In this document: in pieces, positions 43,951 through 53,762 of the stretch
How positions within the stretch are numbered: position 1 is the stretch's first letter
Layout of the letters: each line of letters opens with the position of its first letter
Assembly (NCBI GenBank): GCA_020722005.1
Contig: DYLP01000016.1
Span: forward strand, 1 to 53,808
Reading direction: 5' to 3'
Length of the DNA stretch: 53,808 nucleotides
Origin: Melioribacter roseus
Lineage (GTDB): Bacteria > Bacteroidota > Ignavibacteria > Ignavibacteriales > Melioribacteraceae
Made by a program: the position numbers and the translations under genes
The notes under the pieces: generated by a model
What the model saw: the letters and a program-made list of their open reading frames with translations, nothing else
The model's database searches: none
What the model was told of the DNA's origin: nothing

Positions 43951-46125
43951 ATGAAATTTCTAAATGAATTAAATGAAGAGCAGCGTAAAGCTGTTGAGTA
44001 CAATTCAGGTCCACATATGGTTGTGGCAGGCGCTGGTTCGGGCAAAACCCGCGTTCTGACTTATAAAATTGCATATTTGATCGAAAAAGGACTGGAACCT
44101 GAATCGATTTTGGCTCTTACTTTCACGAATAAAGCTGCCCGAGAAATGAAAGAACGCATTAAAGTGATAATCGGAAAGAAAGCCGAAAAGTTATGGATGG
44201 GCACTTTCCATTCGATTTTTGCGCGAATTCTGAGAGCTGAATCGAATTATATCAATTACCGTCCGAATTTTTCGATTTATGACCGAGAGGATTCTGTCTC
44301 TCTGGTATCAAACGTCATGCAGGACCTCAATATCAATCTTGAAAATCTAACACCTAATGGAGTTCAGCATAAAATTAGTTACCTGAAAAACCAGATGATT
44401 TTGCCCGAAGAGTATGAAAAGGAAATGTATTCTACCTCTTTGGATAAAAAATTTCTGGAGATTTATAAAGAATATCAAAATCGACTGTTTCAAAATAATG
44501 CAATGGATTTTGACGACCTCCTTTTGAAACCCATCGAACTATTTACGAACAATCCAAAAGTACTGAACAAATACAAAAAAATCTTCAAATATATCCTTGT
44601 AGATGAATATCAGGATACGAACAAAGCTCAATATGAATTGATTAAAATTTTAAGTCCAGTCCGCAACAAAATATGTGTTGTTGGTGACGATGCTCAGAGT
44701 ATTTACAGCTGGCGTGGTGCTGAAATTAAAAACATGCTAAATTTCAAAAAAGATTTTAAAGACGCCAAGATTTTCCGCCTCGAGCAAAATTACCGCTCTA
44801 CAAAAATGATTCTGGCAGCGGCGGATTCAATAATTAAAAATAATGCCGAGCAAATTGCCAAGACATTATGGACTGAGAATAACGACGGCGAACAATTGAC
44901 TATTATTCGTGCTTCCGACGAGAAAGACGAAGCGCTTCAGATTGCCAAGCGTATTAAAAAAGAAGTTATCAACCGAAAACTTTCGCTGAACGATATAGCA
45001 ATTTTTTATCGATTGAATTCGCAATCAAGAGCACTGGAAGAGGCACTGCGCCGTGAGAAAATTCCGTATAAAATTGTAGGCGGTGTCGAATTTTACAGAC
45101 GAAAGGAAGTAAAGGATGTACTTGCTTATCTACGTATACTTTCAAATCAGAATGACGAAGAAAGTCTTCTCAGAATCATGAATTTCCCACAGAGGGGAAT
45201 TGGAAATACTTCGATATCGAAAATGATAGCATTTGCACGGCGTCTGAATATATCTCTCTTTACGACTATGGCACGTGTTTTTGAAGTAATCGAAGTCAAA
45301 GAAAGAATTCAGAAAAACGTGAAGCAATTTAAGTTAATGCTCGACAAGTACATTGAACTAAAAGATAAGCTTTCAATAAGTGAATTGACTTCTGCTCTTG
45401 TCGACGAGCTCGGAATTCTTAAAATGTATAAAGAAGAAAATACTCCCGAATCAATGGCGCGTTATGATAATATTCAGGAGCTACTCAGAGCAATTCAGGA
45501 ATACAATCAGGAAAATCCGCAAGGCACTTTGAACGAATTTCTGGCCGAAGTCTCACTTGTAGCTGGAATTGACCAGTATGACGAAAAAGCTAATGCCGTT
45601 ACATTAATGACCGTCCATTCTGCCAAAGGATTGGAATTCCCTGTTGTATTTATAACTGGGCTTGAAGAAGATATTTTCCCCTTGAGTCCACGTTTCGATT
45701 CAGACTCCAAAATCGAAGAAGAACGAAGACTCTTTTATGTTGCCCTCACAAGGGCGCAGCAGAAAGTATTTCTCACTTATGCCAGGTCGAGGTATCGATT
45801 CGGCGAAGTGGCATATCAAAGTCGCTCTCGTTTCATCGATGAACTCGACGAAGCTACTTATGTCGAAATTAACGGTCCTGGCAGTAGAAGAGCGGGCAAA
45901 AAGAAAAATGAAGATTACGACGAATACTATCAGGAAAGTTACGACGATTACGACCAGGAACGTCGTTCTTTGAGAGTCGGTAGTAAAGTTTCTCACACCA
46001 TATTTGGCATTGGTAAAATACTTGCAATTACCGGCTCGGGAGACACTCAAAAGGTGACTATTGTATTTGAAAATCACGGTACCAAAAATCTTTTGACAAA
46101 ATTTGCAAACTTGAAGCTCATTTAA
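43951..46125 (+). CDS. UvrD/PcrA-type superfamily I DNA helicase
   Basis: 724 residues. I use ATG 43951 because the upstream frame starts with a TTG inside the promoter. Motifs: Q-motif region LNEEQRKAV, Walker A AGAGSGKT, motif Ia LTFTNKAAREM, Walker B VDEYQDTN, motif III GDDAQSIYSWRGA, motif IV LEQNYRST, motif V TVHSAKGLEFPVVF and motif VI EERRLFYVALTRA. A C-terminal Tudor-like tail (VGSKVSHTIFGIGKI) is typical of PcrA. It unwinds DNA 3'-5' in excision and mismatch repair and clears recombination intermediates. The phosphofructokinase gene starts 18 bp after it. Confidence 0.94.
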   Translation: MKFLNELNEEQRKAVEYNSGPHMVVAGAGSGKTRVLTYKIAYLIEKGLEPESILALTFTNKAAREMKERIKVIIGKKAEKLWMGTFHSIFARILRAESNYINYRPNFSIYDREDSVSLVSNVMQDLNINLENLTPNGVQHKISYLKNQMILPEEYEKEMYSTSLDKKFLEIYKEYQNRLFQNNAMDFDDLLLKPIELFTNNPKVLNKYKKIFKYILVDEYQDTNKAQYELIKILSPVRNKICVVGDDAQSIYSWRGAEIKNMLNFKKDFKDAKIFRLEQNYRSTKMILAAADSIIKNNAEQIAKTLWTENNDGEQLTIIRASDEKDEALQIAKRIKKEVINRKLSLNDIAIFYRLNSQSRALEEALRREKIPYKIVGGVEFYRRKEVKDVLAYLRILSNQNDEESLLRIMNFPQRGIGNTSISKMIAFARRLNISLFTTMARVFEVIEVKERIQKNVKQFKLMLDKYIELKDKLSISELTSALVDELGILKMYKEENTPESMARYDNIQELLRAIQEYNQENPQGTLNEFLAEVSLVAGIDQYDEKANAVTLMTVHSAKGLEFPVVFITGLEEDIFPLSPRFDSDSKIEEERRLFYVALTRAQQKVFLTYARSRYRFGEVAYQSRSRFIDELDEATYVEINGPGSRRAGKKKNEDYDEYYQESYDDYDQERRSLRVGSKVSHTIFGIGKILAITGSGDTQKVTIVFENHGTKNLLTKFANLKLI

Positions 46126-46143
46126 AAAATAACGGAGAACTAA

Positions 46144-47190
46144 ATGAAGATAGGTATTTTAACAGGGGGTGGCGATTGCCCCGGTCTTAATGCCGTAATT
46201 AGAGCGGTAGTAAGAAAGTCTTTACAAAATGGACATGAAGTAATCGGTATCCGCGAAGGTTGGCGTGGTATACTCGAAAATAATTTTATGACGCTTGACC
46301 TCGAAGCCATTTCTGGAATCCTTCCTCGCGGAGGAACGATACTGGGTACTTCCCGTACCAACGTCTATAAAGTTCAAAACGGTGAAGAGAAAGTAAAACA
46401 AAATATGAAAGACGCAGGAATCGACTGCCTCGTTGCAATCGGTGGGGAGGACACACTTGGTGTTGCCTCTAAGCTCTACAAAGGCGGTGTTAAGGTAGTT
46501 GGAGTTCCCAAGACAATTGATAACGATTTGAATGCAACCGACTATACATTTGGTTTCGATACTGCAGTTAATATAGCCACCGAAGCTATAGACAGACTTC
46601 ATACTACTGCAGAAGCTCATAATCGTGTTATGGTGGTCGAAGTAATGGGTCGCCATGCAGGATGGATTGCCGTACATGCCGGCATCGCTGGCGGCGCCGA
46701 CGTAATCCTGATTCCCGAAAAGCCGTTTGACATTGATGAAGTGTGCGATATTATTACAAAACGTCATGCACGTGGAAAGAACTTCAGCATTGTAGTAGTT
46801 TCTGAAGGTGCAAAATTAAAAACAGAAAACAATGTCGATAAAGACGGTTCTTTTGTTCTAAGCAGTATGGAAGTTGATGCTTTTGGACACGTTAAACTTG
46901 GCGGCATTGGAAACGTTATTGCAGAAGAAATTGAAAAGAGAACCGGATTTGAAACAAGGGCAACAGTACTGGGTTATATTCAAAGAGGCGGAAGTCCTAC
47001 GGCATTCGACCGTGTACTCGGTACTCGTCTAGGTGTATTTGCCGCTGATCTGGTGCACAAGGGCGAATTCGGTTATATGGCTGCATTGAGAGGAAAAGAT
47101 ATAGTAGCAGTTAAACTTGAAGAAGCTGTAGGCGAACTGAAAACCGTCGATCTCGAATTATACAAGGTTGCCGAAACCTTCTTCGGTTAA
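46144..47190 (+). CDS. 6-phosphofructokinase, predicted pyrophosphate-dependent
   Basis: 348 residues, full length, with TGGGDCPGLNAVIRA at the N-terminus and VMGRHAGWIAVHAG and VLGYIQRGGSPTAFDR further on. Donor specificity residues are Asp103 in IGGEDTLG and Lys123 in GVPKTIDNDL. ATP enzymes of the same clade, such as Streptomyces, carry GGEGT, whereas GGEDT with PKTIDND is the pyrophosphate enzyme's pair (Amycolatopsis, from memory). So this enzyme likely uses PPi and works in both glycolysis and gluconeogenesis. ACGGAGA precedes the ATG. Ends in a strong terminator. Confidence 0.93.
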   Translation: MKIGILTGGGDCPGLNAVIRAVVRKSLQNGHEVIGIREGWRGILENNFMTLDLEAISGILPRGGTILGTSRTNVYKVQNGEEKVKQNMKDAGIDCLVAIGGEDTLGVASKLYKGGVKVVGVPKTIDNDLNATDYTFGFDTAVNIATEAIDRLHTTAEAHNRVMVVEVMGRHAGWIAVHAGIAGGADVILIPEKPFDIDEVCDIITKRHARGKNFSIVVVSEGAKLKTENNVDKDGSFVLSSMEVDAFGHVKLGGIGNVIAEEIEKRTGFETRATVLGYIQRGGSPTAFDRVLGTRLGVFAADLVHKGEFGYMAALRGKDIVAVKLEEAVGELKTVDLELYKVAETFFG

Positions 47191-47196
47191 AAAATT

Positions 47197-47226
47197 AAGG
47201 CTGCCATTGAGCAGCCTTTTTTATTA
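47197..47226. terminator. Bidirectional terminator between phosphofructokinase and the alanine symporter
   Basis: AAGGCTGC (47197-47204) pairs with GCAGCCTT (47211-47218), loop CATTGA, followed by TTTTATTATT and preceded by an A tract, so it can work for both convergent genes. Confidence 0.85.
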
Positions 47227-48840
47227 TTAATCTTTGCTGTCTTTTTTTAATTTTTTATACGGAATATGTTTCATTGAAAAATATTCGCGAACGTCTTTTT
47301 TCAGAACACCCGAAAGTAAAATAATCGATAATAAATTGGGTGCGGTCATAAAGCCCAACGCTGCGTCTCCAAATGCCCAAATGGCTTCGAGTTCGGCAAT
47401 CGAACCGATGAAAACAAAGAGTACAAAAACCCATTTGTAAGGTAGAATGGCTTCCTTTCCAAACAAATAAAATGTGGCTCTGTCGCCATAATAAGACCAG
47501 CTAATAATAGTAGAAGTAGCAAAGAGAAGTACTGCCAGAGTAACAATCTTATCCCCGTAGTCGAATAGCCAGCTTAAACCAATTTTAAAAGCATATGAAG
47601 TTAAAATGCTGGCATTGTAAATTTGGTCGGTGTAGTTGGGATCGATTCGTAGTTTATAAAATTCAGTATGATACCACGCACCTGTAATAACAATAACGAG
47701 GCCAGTCAAAGTACAGACCGTAAGAGTGTCGATGAAAGGTTCAAGAAGTGCAACTGTACCTTCGCGTACGCCGTATTTAGTTTTAGCGGTTGAATGCGCA
47801 ATCGGAGCACTTCCCTGACCAGATTCGTTCGAATACAAACCTCTTTTTATTCCCCACAATACAGTATTTAACATTACAAGAAAAGTTCCTCCGGTGGCGC
47901 CAGCAATCTTTGCTGGAGGATTAAATGCCATTTCAATTATCAATTCTAAACTTGGAATTAACGAGCCGATGTTTGCAATGATTATTGTCAGTGTAGCAAT
48001 TATATAAAAGATAGCCATTAAAGGTGAGAGAATACTCGTTACTCTTCCGATCCTTTTAATTCCGCCAATTATGACCGATGCAATAAGAGCAGAAAGAACG
48101 AGACCGTTTATAACCTGTTGCCACGATACTGCGAATCCAGCGAAAATCTGATGTTCAATTGTCCAGAAATTATTAGTGCCAACTATTTGAGTGACTTCTG
48201 AATAAATTTGGTCCGAGAGTGTAAAAGCTTGAATTGCGTTACCAGTGGCAAATGAACAAATAACCGCAAAACATGCGAACATAATTGCCAGCCATTTCCA
48301 TTTCGGGCCTAATCCTTTTTCGATCGTGTACATCGGACCGCCTGCAATTGAACCGTCGGGCAATATATCACGGTATTTATGTGCAAGAGAAACTTCTGCA
48401 AACTTAAGAGCGGTGCCGAATATTCCGGTTATCCACATCCAGAAAAGAGCGCCTGGTCCGCCGTAATAGATGGCAGTTGCCACTCCCGCTATATTTCCTA
48501 TCCCAACAGTTGCCGAAATTGCAGTCGACAATGCTCTGAAATGGTTCAAATCACCACTGTCTTTTGGGTCGTCATATATTCCTGCGGTAACTTTTATTCC
48601 GTGCCAGAAATAACGGATTTGAGGGAATTTCAATTTTATCGTTATAAATATTCCCGTACCCAGAAGGGCAATCAGCATTAAAGGTATTGAACCGAGGGGG
48701 ATGTCGGGTGACGGAAAGTTTTTAATACTTTCGAAATTTCCGGGGAAAGTCCATACACTGTTGAAGAAAGGGACGCCTCCTATTATTAAGACGGTAAAAA
48801 TAATTACGATGCCAATTAATCCTGCAGTCGATTTTTTCAT
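47227..48840 (-). CDS. Sodium:alanine symporter family (AGCS) protein
   Basis: 537 residues with about eleven or twelve membrane segments, in the usual range. AGCS signatures: VGIGNIAGVATAIYYGGPGALFWMWITG, LKFAEVSLAHKYRD, SIAGGPMYTIEKGLG and GLYSNESGQGSAPIAHSTAKT. It imports alanine or glycine with sodium. AAAGGAATAC precedes the ATG. It follows the NSS carrier gene by 15 bp on the same strand, so two sodium-coupled amino-acid carriers are expressed together. Confidence 0.94.
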   Translation of the reverse strand: MKKSTAGLIGIVIIFTVLIIGGVPFFNSVWTFPGNFESIKNFPSPDIPLGSIPLMLIALLGTGIFITIKLKFPQIRYFWHGIKVTAGIYDDPKDSGDLNHFRALSTAISATVGIGNIAGVATAIYYGGPGALFWMWITGIFGTALKFAEVSLAHKYRDILPDGSIAGGPMYTIEKGLGPKWKWLAIMFACFAVICSFATGNAIQAFTLSDQIYSEVTQIVGTNNFWTIEHQIFAGFAVSWQQVINGLVLSALIASVIIGGIKRIGRVTSILSPLMAIFYIIATLTIIIANIGSLIPSLELIIEMAFNPPAKIAGATGGTFLVMLNTVLWGIKRGLYSNESGQGSAPIAHSTAKTKYGVREGTVALLEPFIDTLTVCTLTGLVIVITGAWYHTEFYKLRIDPNYTDQIYNASILTSYAFKIGLSWLFDYGDKIVTLAVLLFATSTIISWSYYGDRATFYLFGKEAILPYKWVFVLFVFIGSIAELEAIWAFGDAALGFMTAPNLLSIILLSGVLKKDVREYFSMKHIPYKKLKKDSKD

Positions 48841-48855
48841 TTGTATTCCTTTATA

Positions 48856-50226
48856 TTAGATGATTCCGATGGAACTGAGTAAAACTATAATTATCAGTAC
48901 CGGAGCTACAAATTGCAAGATGAATTTCCAGTAATTCAACAGCTCAGGATGTTTGTCGAAGAGCGATTCGGCTCCCTGTCTGATTTCATTTTTTACCTTA
49001 TCGAAACCCCAAACCCAGCTCACAAAAATCGAAATGAAAAAGCCTCCGAGCGGCAACAGCAGATTCGATGATAAAAATTCAGATATATCGAAAAAGGTAA
49101 ACCTTCCAAATTTAAAGTCAGCAAGGAGATTAAAAGACAATGCACTCGGTATACCGAGTAACAAAGCGGCAAATCCGAAGACCACAACTGCTTTTCTTCT
49201 GCTCCAACCTTTTTCATCCACAAAATAAGCAGTAACTACTTCGAGTAATGAAACCGTAGAGGTAAGTGCCGCTAATGTGAGAGCAATAAAGAATAAAATG
49301 GAAAAATAGAATCCTCCAGGAATTTTTGTAAATACAACCGGGAGCGTTCTGAATATGAGACTCGGTCCCACATCCGGATTTTGTCCTGTTGCGAATACCA
49401 CCGTAAAAATACTGATTCCCGCTATGATTGCTACTAATGTATCGAGCGTTGCAATCCAAATTGATGCGATGGGAAGATTGTCCTTCTTCGACATGTAACT
49501 TCCGTATGTTAGCATAGCGCCCATACCTAAACTCAACGAAAAAAATGCCTGTCCCAATGCAGCCAATACGACACCAGTATTAATTTTAGACCAATTGGGA
49601 TTGAAAAGATATTCCAGACCTTTCGAAGCTCCGTCTAAGGTAAGGCCTCTTATCATTAATATCAGAAGTAAAATAAAGAGCATTGGCATCATGATTTTAC
49701 TGCCTCGTTCAATGCCTTTCTGAACGCCAAAATAGACAATTGCCATTGTAAGAAGCATAAATAATGTGAGCAATCCTACATTCCAGTAAGGACTCGCCAG
49801 CAAATCAGAAAAATGAGATTGAGCGATATCGGGTAGGCTATATTGGAGCAGGTTTCCGGTAATCGCCTCATAGATATAAGCGAGCGTCCATCCTGCTACT
49901 ACCGTATAAAATGAAAGGATGACAAAACCTGCTATCACCCCGATGCCTCCTACGAAATCCCAGAATGGTGAAGGGTGTAATGATTTGAATGAACCTACAG
50001 GATTTTTATGGACGCTTCGGCCGATAAGTACTTCTGCTATTAAAACGGGAATACCAATTAGCAATACACAAAAAATATAAACAAATATAAAAGCAGCACC
50101 TCCGTTTTCTCCAGCTAAATAAGGAAATCGCCAGATATTGCCTAATCCAATAGCCGAGCCGGCTGCTGCCAATATAAAACCTGCACGGCTTCCCCATTGT
50201 TCTCGTCCGGAATTGTTAGGAATCAT
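48856..50226 (-). CDS. Sodium:neurotransmitter symporter family (LeuT-like) protein
   Basis: 456 residues with eleven or twelve membrane segments. The sodium and substrate site signature GSAIGLGNIWRFPYLAGENGG (shortened in the middle by nothing) is intact near residues 18-38, and GAMLTYGSYMSKKD lies in span 6 to loop. Bacterial members import hydrophobic or aromatic amino acids such as leucine, tyrosine or tryptophan with sodium. GAGGAC precedes the ATG. First gene of the two-gene operon with the alanine symporter; the substrate is not determinable. Confidence 0.94.
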   Translation of the reverse strand: MIPNNSGREQWGSRAGFILAAAGSAIGLGNIWRFPYLAGENGGAAFIFVYIFCVLLIGIPVLIAEVLIGRSVHKNPVGSFKSLHPSPFWDFVGGIGVIAGFVILSFYTVVAGWTLAYIYEAITGNLLQYSLPDIAQSHFSDLLASPYWNVGLLTLFMLLTMAIVYFGVQKGIERGSKIMMPMLFILLLILMIRGLTLDGASKGLEYLFNPNWSKINTGVVLAALGQAFFSLSLGMGAMLTYGSYMSKKDNLPIASIWIATLDTLVAIIAGISIFTVVFATGQNPDVGPSLIFRTLPVVFTKIPGGFYFSILFFIALTLAALTSTVSLLEVVTAYFVDEKGWSRRKAVVVFGFAALLLGIPSALSFNLLADFKFGRFTFFDISEFLSSNLLLPLGGFFISIFVSWVWGFDKVKNEIRQGAESLFDKHPELLNYWKFILQFVAPVLIIIVLLSSIGII

Positions 50227-50549
50227 TTATAGTCCTCAGTTGTGAATTTAAATTTCTGCAAATATTGGATAATCATTCAAAAATATCAATAAAAAATAGA
50301 TCTTCTTCGATAACTTCAGATACTCGAGAAGCATAACTTCAGTCTTTCTTGTTCTTTGTTTCATAAAGTGATGCAATTATTAAATCACAAAATTCCGTGG
50401 AATATCAAAACTAATTCCGCCTTCTGGGCAATTTGTATAAATTGTAAGTTACGACTTTAGGATGTTCGAGTATTTTAATTTCTTAAATGAACAATACTGG
50501 ATTGCCTAAGTAATTTCTCCTTCGATTAAATTAGACAAAAAATTATGCA

Positions 50550-50579
50550 TTTGTTAAAAACGACTTTGTATTAATTTTG
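50550..50579 (+). promoter_or_regulatory. Distal candidate promoter of the T9SS gene
   Basis: TTTG (50550-50553), an 18-base spacer and TAATTTTG (50572-50579) fit the Bacteroidota -33/-7 pattern with a slightly short spacer. It would give a leader of about 310 bases. Confidence 0.35.
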
Positions 50580-50773
50580 AAATATAGAGATAGTGGTGGA
50601 GATTATATAAAATTGTTTGAATAGAGTTGTTCTATTCGTATTAAACAAGAAAAAATTACTCTGCATTAACAAAACGTACTGGGTTCACTAAGATCATTTT
50701 TAACTGAATTATCAGTTTGTAATTACAAATAAATGGATGGAGAAAATGTTTTTAATTTTTTAAAAAATAATTC

Positions 50774-50804
50774 TTGACATTAGTACCGAATAACAGTAGG
50801 TTTA
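50774..50804 (+). promoter_or_regulatory. Proximal candidate promoter of the T9SS gene
   Basis: TTG (50774-50776, inside TTGACA), a 20-base spacer and TAGGTTTA (50797-50804) match the Bacteroidota pattern except for the last base of the -7 box. The leader would be about 85 bases and would include the CCTCC-containing hairpin. Confidence 0.45.
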
Positions 50805-50897
50805 GTCACCAGCCGAATAAAAATTATCTATCCTCCTGATGGTTCCGGTTCGAAGATAAATAAGAATATATTTTTTAATAAAAGACAGAGGGTGCAA

Positions 50898-53762
50898 ATG
50901 AAAAAGGGAGTTTTTCTCTTTTTTATTCTGTCAGTTGTTTTATTTGGTCAGAATAATCAGAAATTATATACGCATGACCAGGAAATTCAGAATACATTCT
51001 CTTTGAAAAAATCTGTTCATGCAGTTACATCATACGGATCGCCTCAATTCAATAATCAATTCTATACATTTAATGCACTTGTAACCCCTCCGGATAATGT
51101 ATATTATACACAGGCAGGACTTAGTCCTGACGGCTCAAAAATTGTAGCTCAAAAATACTATGACGATGGACCCATTAGAAGAGTGGAAATTGTTCTTATG
51201 AATTCAGATGGTAGCGGGGAAACAATTATTTCTGCGGGAAATTCAGATTACAATAATGGGCCAACTTATGGTAATCCTTTCTGGAGCGACGATGGAGCAT
51301 ATATTGGATATGTAGAAAGAAATGTATCTACAAATAATAAAGTATTAAAGTACGAATTAGCAAGCAGTTTAACAACCGCCGTTTATGAACCTACTGGTAG
51401 TGATGATGTGGCTAATCCCGATTTCCTTGGCTCCAGTACAACTTCAATTATTTTCTGGGATTATGGAGCAGGCGGTGGAGCCGATCTGTTTATCTGGGAC
51501 GGAGCCACAAGAACTAATATTACAAATACTTCAGATTATAAAGAATACGAACCGATTTCAAATAAAGACGGTACTGTAATTCTTTATTGGTCGGGTGAAA
51601 CTACCTCTGAACCTGTCAACACTACTCATACACTTATTTTTAATGGAAGTAGTTGGGTTAAAGATATGGGCTTTACACCTATTGTAGATAGCTATTGGGG
51701 CTATTGGACAGGACGTGACAATGAATACATCGCTGTCACTGTAATGTCTACGAAAGATATTCATCTTTATGATAGTGCAGGCAATTTTTTGATGGATTTG
51801 ACAGGCGCTCAATATAATGGTGGTACAGGGCAATGGAATTTTGTCGGCTCTCATTTTCAGGGACCAAACGGCGAAATTATTATGACTTCAAATGCTGGTA
51901 GAACTACCAACGGCAGAGATATTATAAAAGCTACTCCTTATATTCCAGTACCAACTCTTCCAGCTAATTTATCAGTTCTTACATTACAAACGATCTATTT
52001 TAGCTGGTATACAACAAAATATGGGATGAAATTCGATCTCGAGATTGACGATGATATGGATTTTTCGTCACCGACTACTATAGCCACCGATTTGACCGGA
52101 ACATTTCTTTCTTACGATGCATCGTCTTTGGTACCAGGGCAATCATACAAATGGAGAATTACTGGCAAAACCAATACAGGTATTGTTATTAGCTATTCAG
52201 ATATTTGGCAGTTTACAACTCAAGCAGTTCCTACACCTGTAGCTACTTATCCCATCAATGGAGTGATGGTGTATACCCAGAGTCCTACTATTTACTGGTA
52301 TATTAATTCTTACTATCCAGGTTTATATTATCGAATTCGATACGGCACATCGTCGGGTAGCTATACCGAAACGAGCAGTGCCACAAATAATTTATATCTC
52401 ACACTTTCGAGTTTAACACCCGGCAATACTTATTATTATGTTGTTGACGCTTCTACTTCGAATACATTTTCAGCGAATGTAGTAACCAGCAGCGAAGAAA
52501 GTTTTGAAATTTTCAATTCGACACTGTTAACTCCACCTATTCCCGTTCCATCCTGGCCTGTGAGTGGTAACGATTCCTATATAAATCCACCTACTTTGTA
52601 CTGGTATATTACTACTTATGTTGACGGATTAAAATATTATGTTGAATGGGATGACGATTCAAATCTGGATGATGCGCCACAGGGTAATTCAGGCTGGATT
52701 GATAATCTCTATTTTATGTTGCCTTCATCTTTGAATGGTGGTACATATTACTGGCGGGTAAGGTCAAAAATAGGGGACGCAGGTACACCTTCTTCGTGGT
52801 CTACGGTTGAATCTTTTAATATTCCGTCGTTTGCATCTACGGGAGCTCCTGTGCCGACACAAACTTATCCAATAGGCGGAACAATAGTTTATACACTTTC
52901 GCCAACGTTATATTGGTATGCTTCCTCAGCATACACGCTCAATTATGATTTACGTTACTCAACTTCGTTGGACGGCGGTGGTCAATTATTCAATCCGACA
53001 ACCATAACGGATTTAACCAATAATTATTATGCTCTTTCAGGTTTGTCCGCAGGTACGACTTATTACTGGCAGGTGCGAGCTAAGGTTGCCGGTTCCCCAG
53101 GTTCGGAATCCCCCTGGTCGTCAATTGCAACATTTACAACTGATGCAGGAGCATTTGCAGTTGTGCCTTTAATCGGTTCACCGAATCATGCTCAGCCAAT
53201 TTCTTCATCGTCTGTGGTCTTATCATGGGTTGTTCCTACAAAAAGCGATTCAAAGCTTACTTATGAAGTTGAATACACGAATGACAAAAATTTCGAATAC
53301 AAAAATATAATTGGTGGACTCGATAAACCGTTTGTCGCAATTAACGGTTTGTACCCTGATAACACATATTATTGGCGGGTAATTTCAAAGACAGAAGATG
53401 GAAAAGTTTCTGACTATTCTTCGGTGGGTGTTTTCAAAACAATTAGCAATATCACGTCCGTCGAAGATGTCAAAGACTTAAAATATAATTTTGAGTTATA
53501 TCAGAATTATCCTAATCCGTTTAATCCCGAAACGTCAATCCGCTTTTCAATCGACAAAAACGACTTTGTAACATTAACCATATATGATATACTCGGAAAA
53601 GAAGTAAGGACTTTAATTTCAGAAAGACTTTCACCAGGTAAATATAACATTGTATGGAAGGGTGAAGATAATTTTGGAAATAAAGTTGCCAGTGGTGTCT
53701 ATTTCTACAAATTGAAATCGGGTCCAAATCAGGCAGTTAAAAGAATGCTGTTAGTAAAATAG
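50898..53762 (+). CDS. Type IX-secreted protein with TolB-like propeller, five Fn3-like repeats and sorting domain
   Basis: 954 residues from ATG 50898 (AGAGGG ahead; GTG 50892 is inside the ribosome site). Signal peptide about 1-19; residues about 70-340 form a TolB/WD40-like propeller (AGLSPDGSKIVAQKYYDDG, NPFWSDDGAYIGYVER). Five Fn3-like repeats start near 350, 443, 546, 650 and 753, the middle three opening with P-x-x-x-Y/W-P and an SPT-x-YWY core. The last 90 residues are the T9SS type A sorting domain (NYPNPFNPET, VTLTIYDILGKEVRTL, ASGVYFYKLKSG). The protein should be exported to the cell surface and anchored after cleavage of that domain. No enzymatic domain is seen. Confidence 0.93.
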   Translation: MKKGVFLFFILSVVLFGQNNQKLYTHDQEIQNTFSLKKSVHAVTSYGSPQFNNQFYTFNALVTPPDNVYYTQAGLSPDGSKIVAQKYYDDGPIRRVEIVLMNSDGSGETIISAGNSDYNNGPTYGNPFWSDDGAYIGYVERNVSTNNKVLKYELASSLTTAVYEPTGSDDVANPDFLGSSTTSIIFWDYGAGGGADLFIWDGATRTNITNTSDYKEYEPISNKDGTVILYWSGETTSEPVNTTHTLIFNGSSWVKDMGFTPIVDSYWGYWTGRDNEYIAVTVMSTKDIHLYDSAGNFLMDLTGAQYNGGTGQWNFVGSHFQGPNGEIIMTSNAGRTTNGRDIIKATPYIPVPTLPANLSVLTLQTIYFSWYTTKYGMKFDLEIDDDMDFSSPTTIATDLTGTFLSYDASSLVPGQSYKWRITGKTNTGIVISYSDIWQFTTQAVPTPVATYPINGVMVYTQSPTIYWYINSYYPGLYYRIRYGTSSGSYTETSSATNNLYLTLSSLTPGNTYYYVVDASTSNTFSANVVTSSEESFEIFNSTLLTPPIPVPSWPVSGNDSYINPPTLYWYITTYVDGLKYYVEWDDDSNLDDAPQGNSGWIDNLYFMLPSSLNGGTYYWRVRSKIGDAGTPSSWSTVESFNIPSFASTGAPVPTQTYPIGGTIVYTLSPTLYWYASSAYTLNYDLRYSTSLDGGGQLFNPTTITDLTNNYYALSGLSAGTTYYWQVRAKVAGSPGSESPWSSIATFTTDAGAFAVVPLIGSPNHAQPISSSSVVLSWVVPTKSDSKLTYEVEYTNDKNFEYKNIIGGLDKPFVAINGLYPDNTYYWRVISKTEDGKVSDYSSVGVFKTISNITSVEDVKDLKYNFELYQNYPNPFNPETSIRFSIDKNDFVTLTIYDILGKEVRTLISERLSPGKYNIVWKGEDNFGNKVASGVYFYKLKSGPNQAVKRMLLVK

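Larger units (their letters stand above)
50227..50897. other. Long intergenic region between the NSS carrier and the T9SS protein
   Basis: 671 bases without a gene. It holds the promoter region of the leftward carrier operon, a hairpin GAATAGA/TCTATTC (50619-50625 and 50631-50637), two candidate rightward promoters (listed separately), and a possible leader hairpin in which TTATCT (50827-50832) pairs with AGATAA near 50855, the loop containing CCTCC. I see no reading frame with a ribosome site and no riboswitch that I recognise. Confidence 0.5.

Noticed and set aside
46222-46767. 181-codon open frame antisense to the phosphofructokinase gene
   Set aside because: It mirrors a highly conserved gene in another frame, has no ribosome site and its translation is Cys/His/Phe-rich without any family pattern.
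52200-53160. Possible tandem DNA repeat or CRISPR-like array
   Set aside because: The periodicity of about 310 bp comes from Fn3-like protein repeats with diverged DNA; there are no short identical repeats with spacers.
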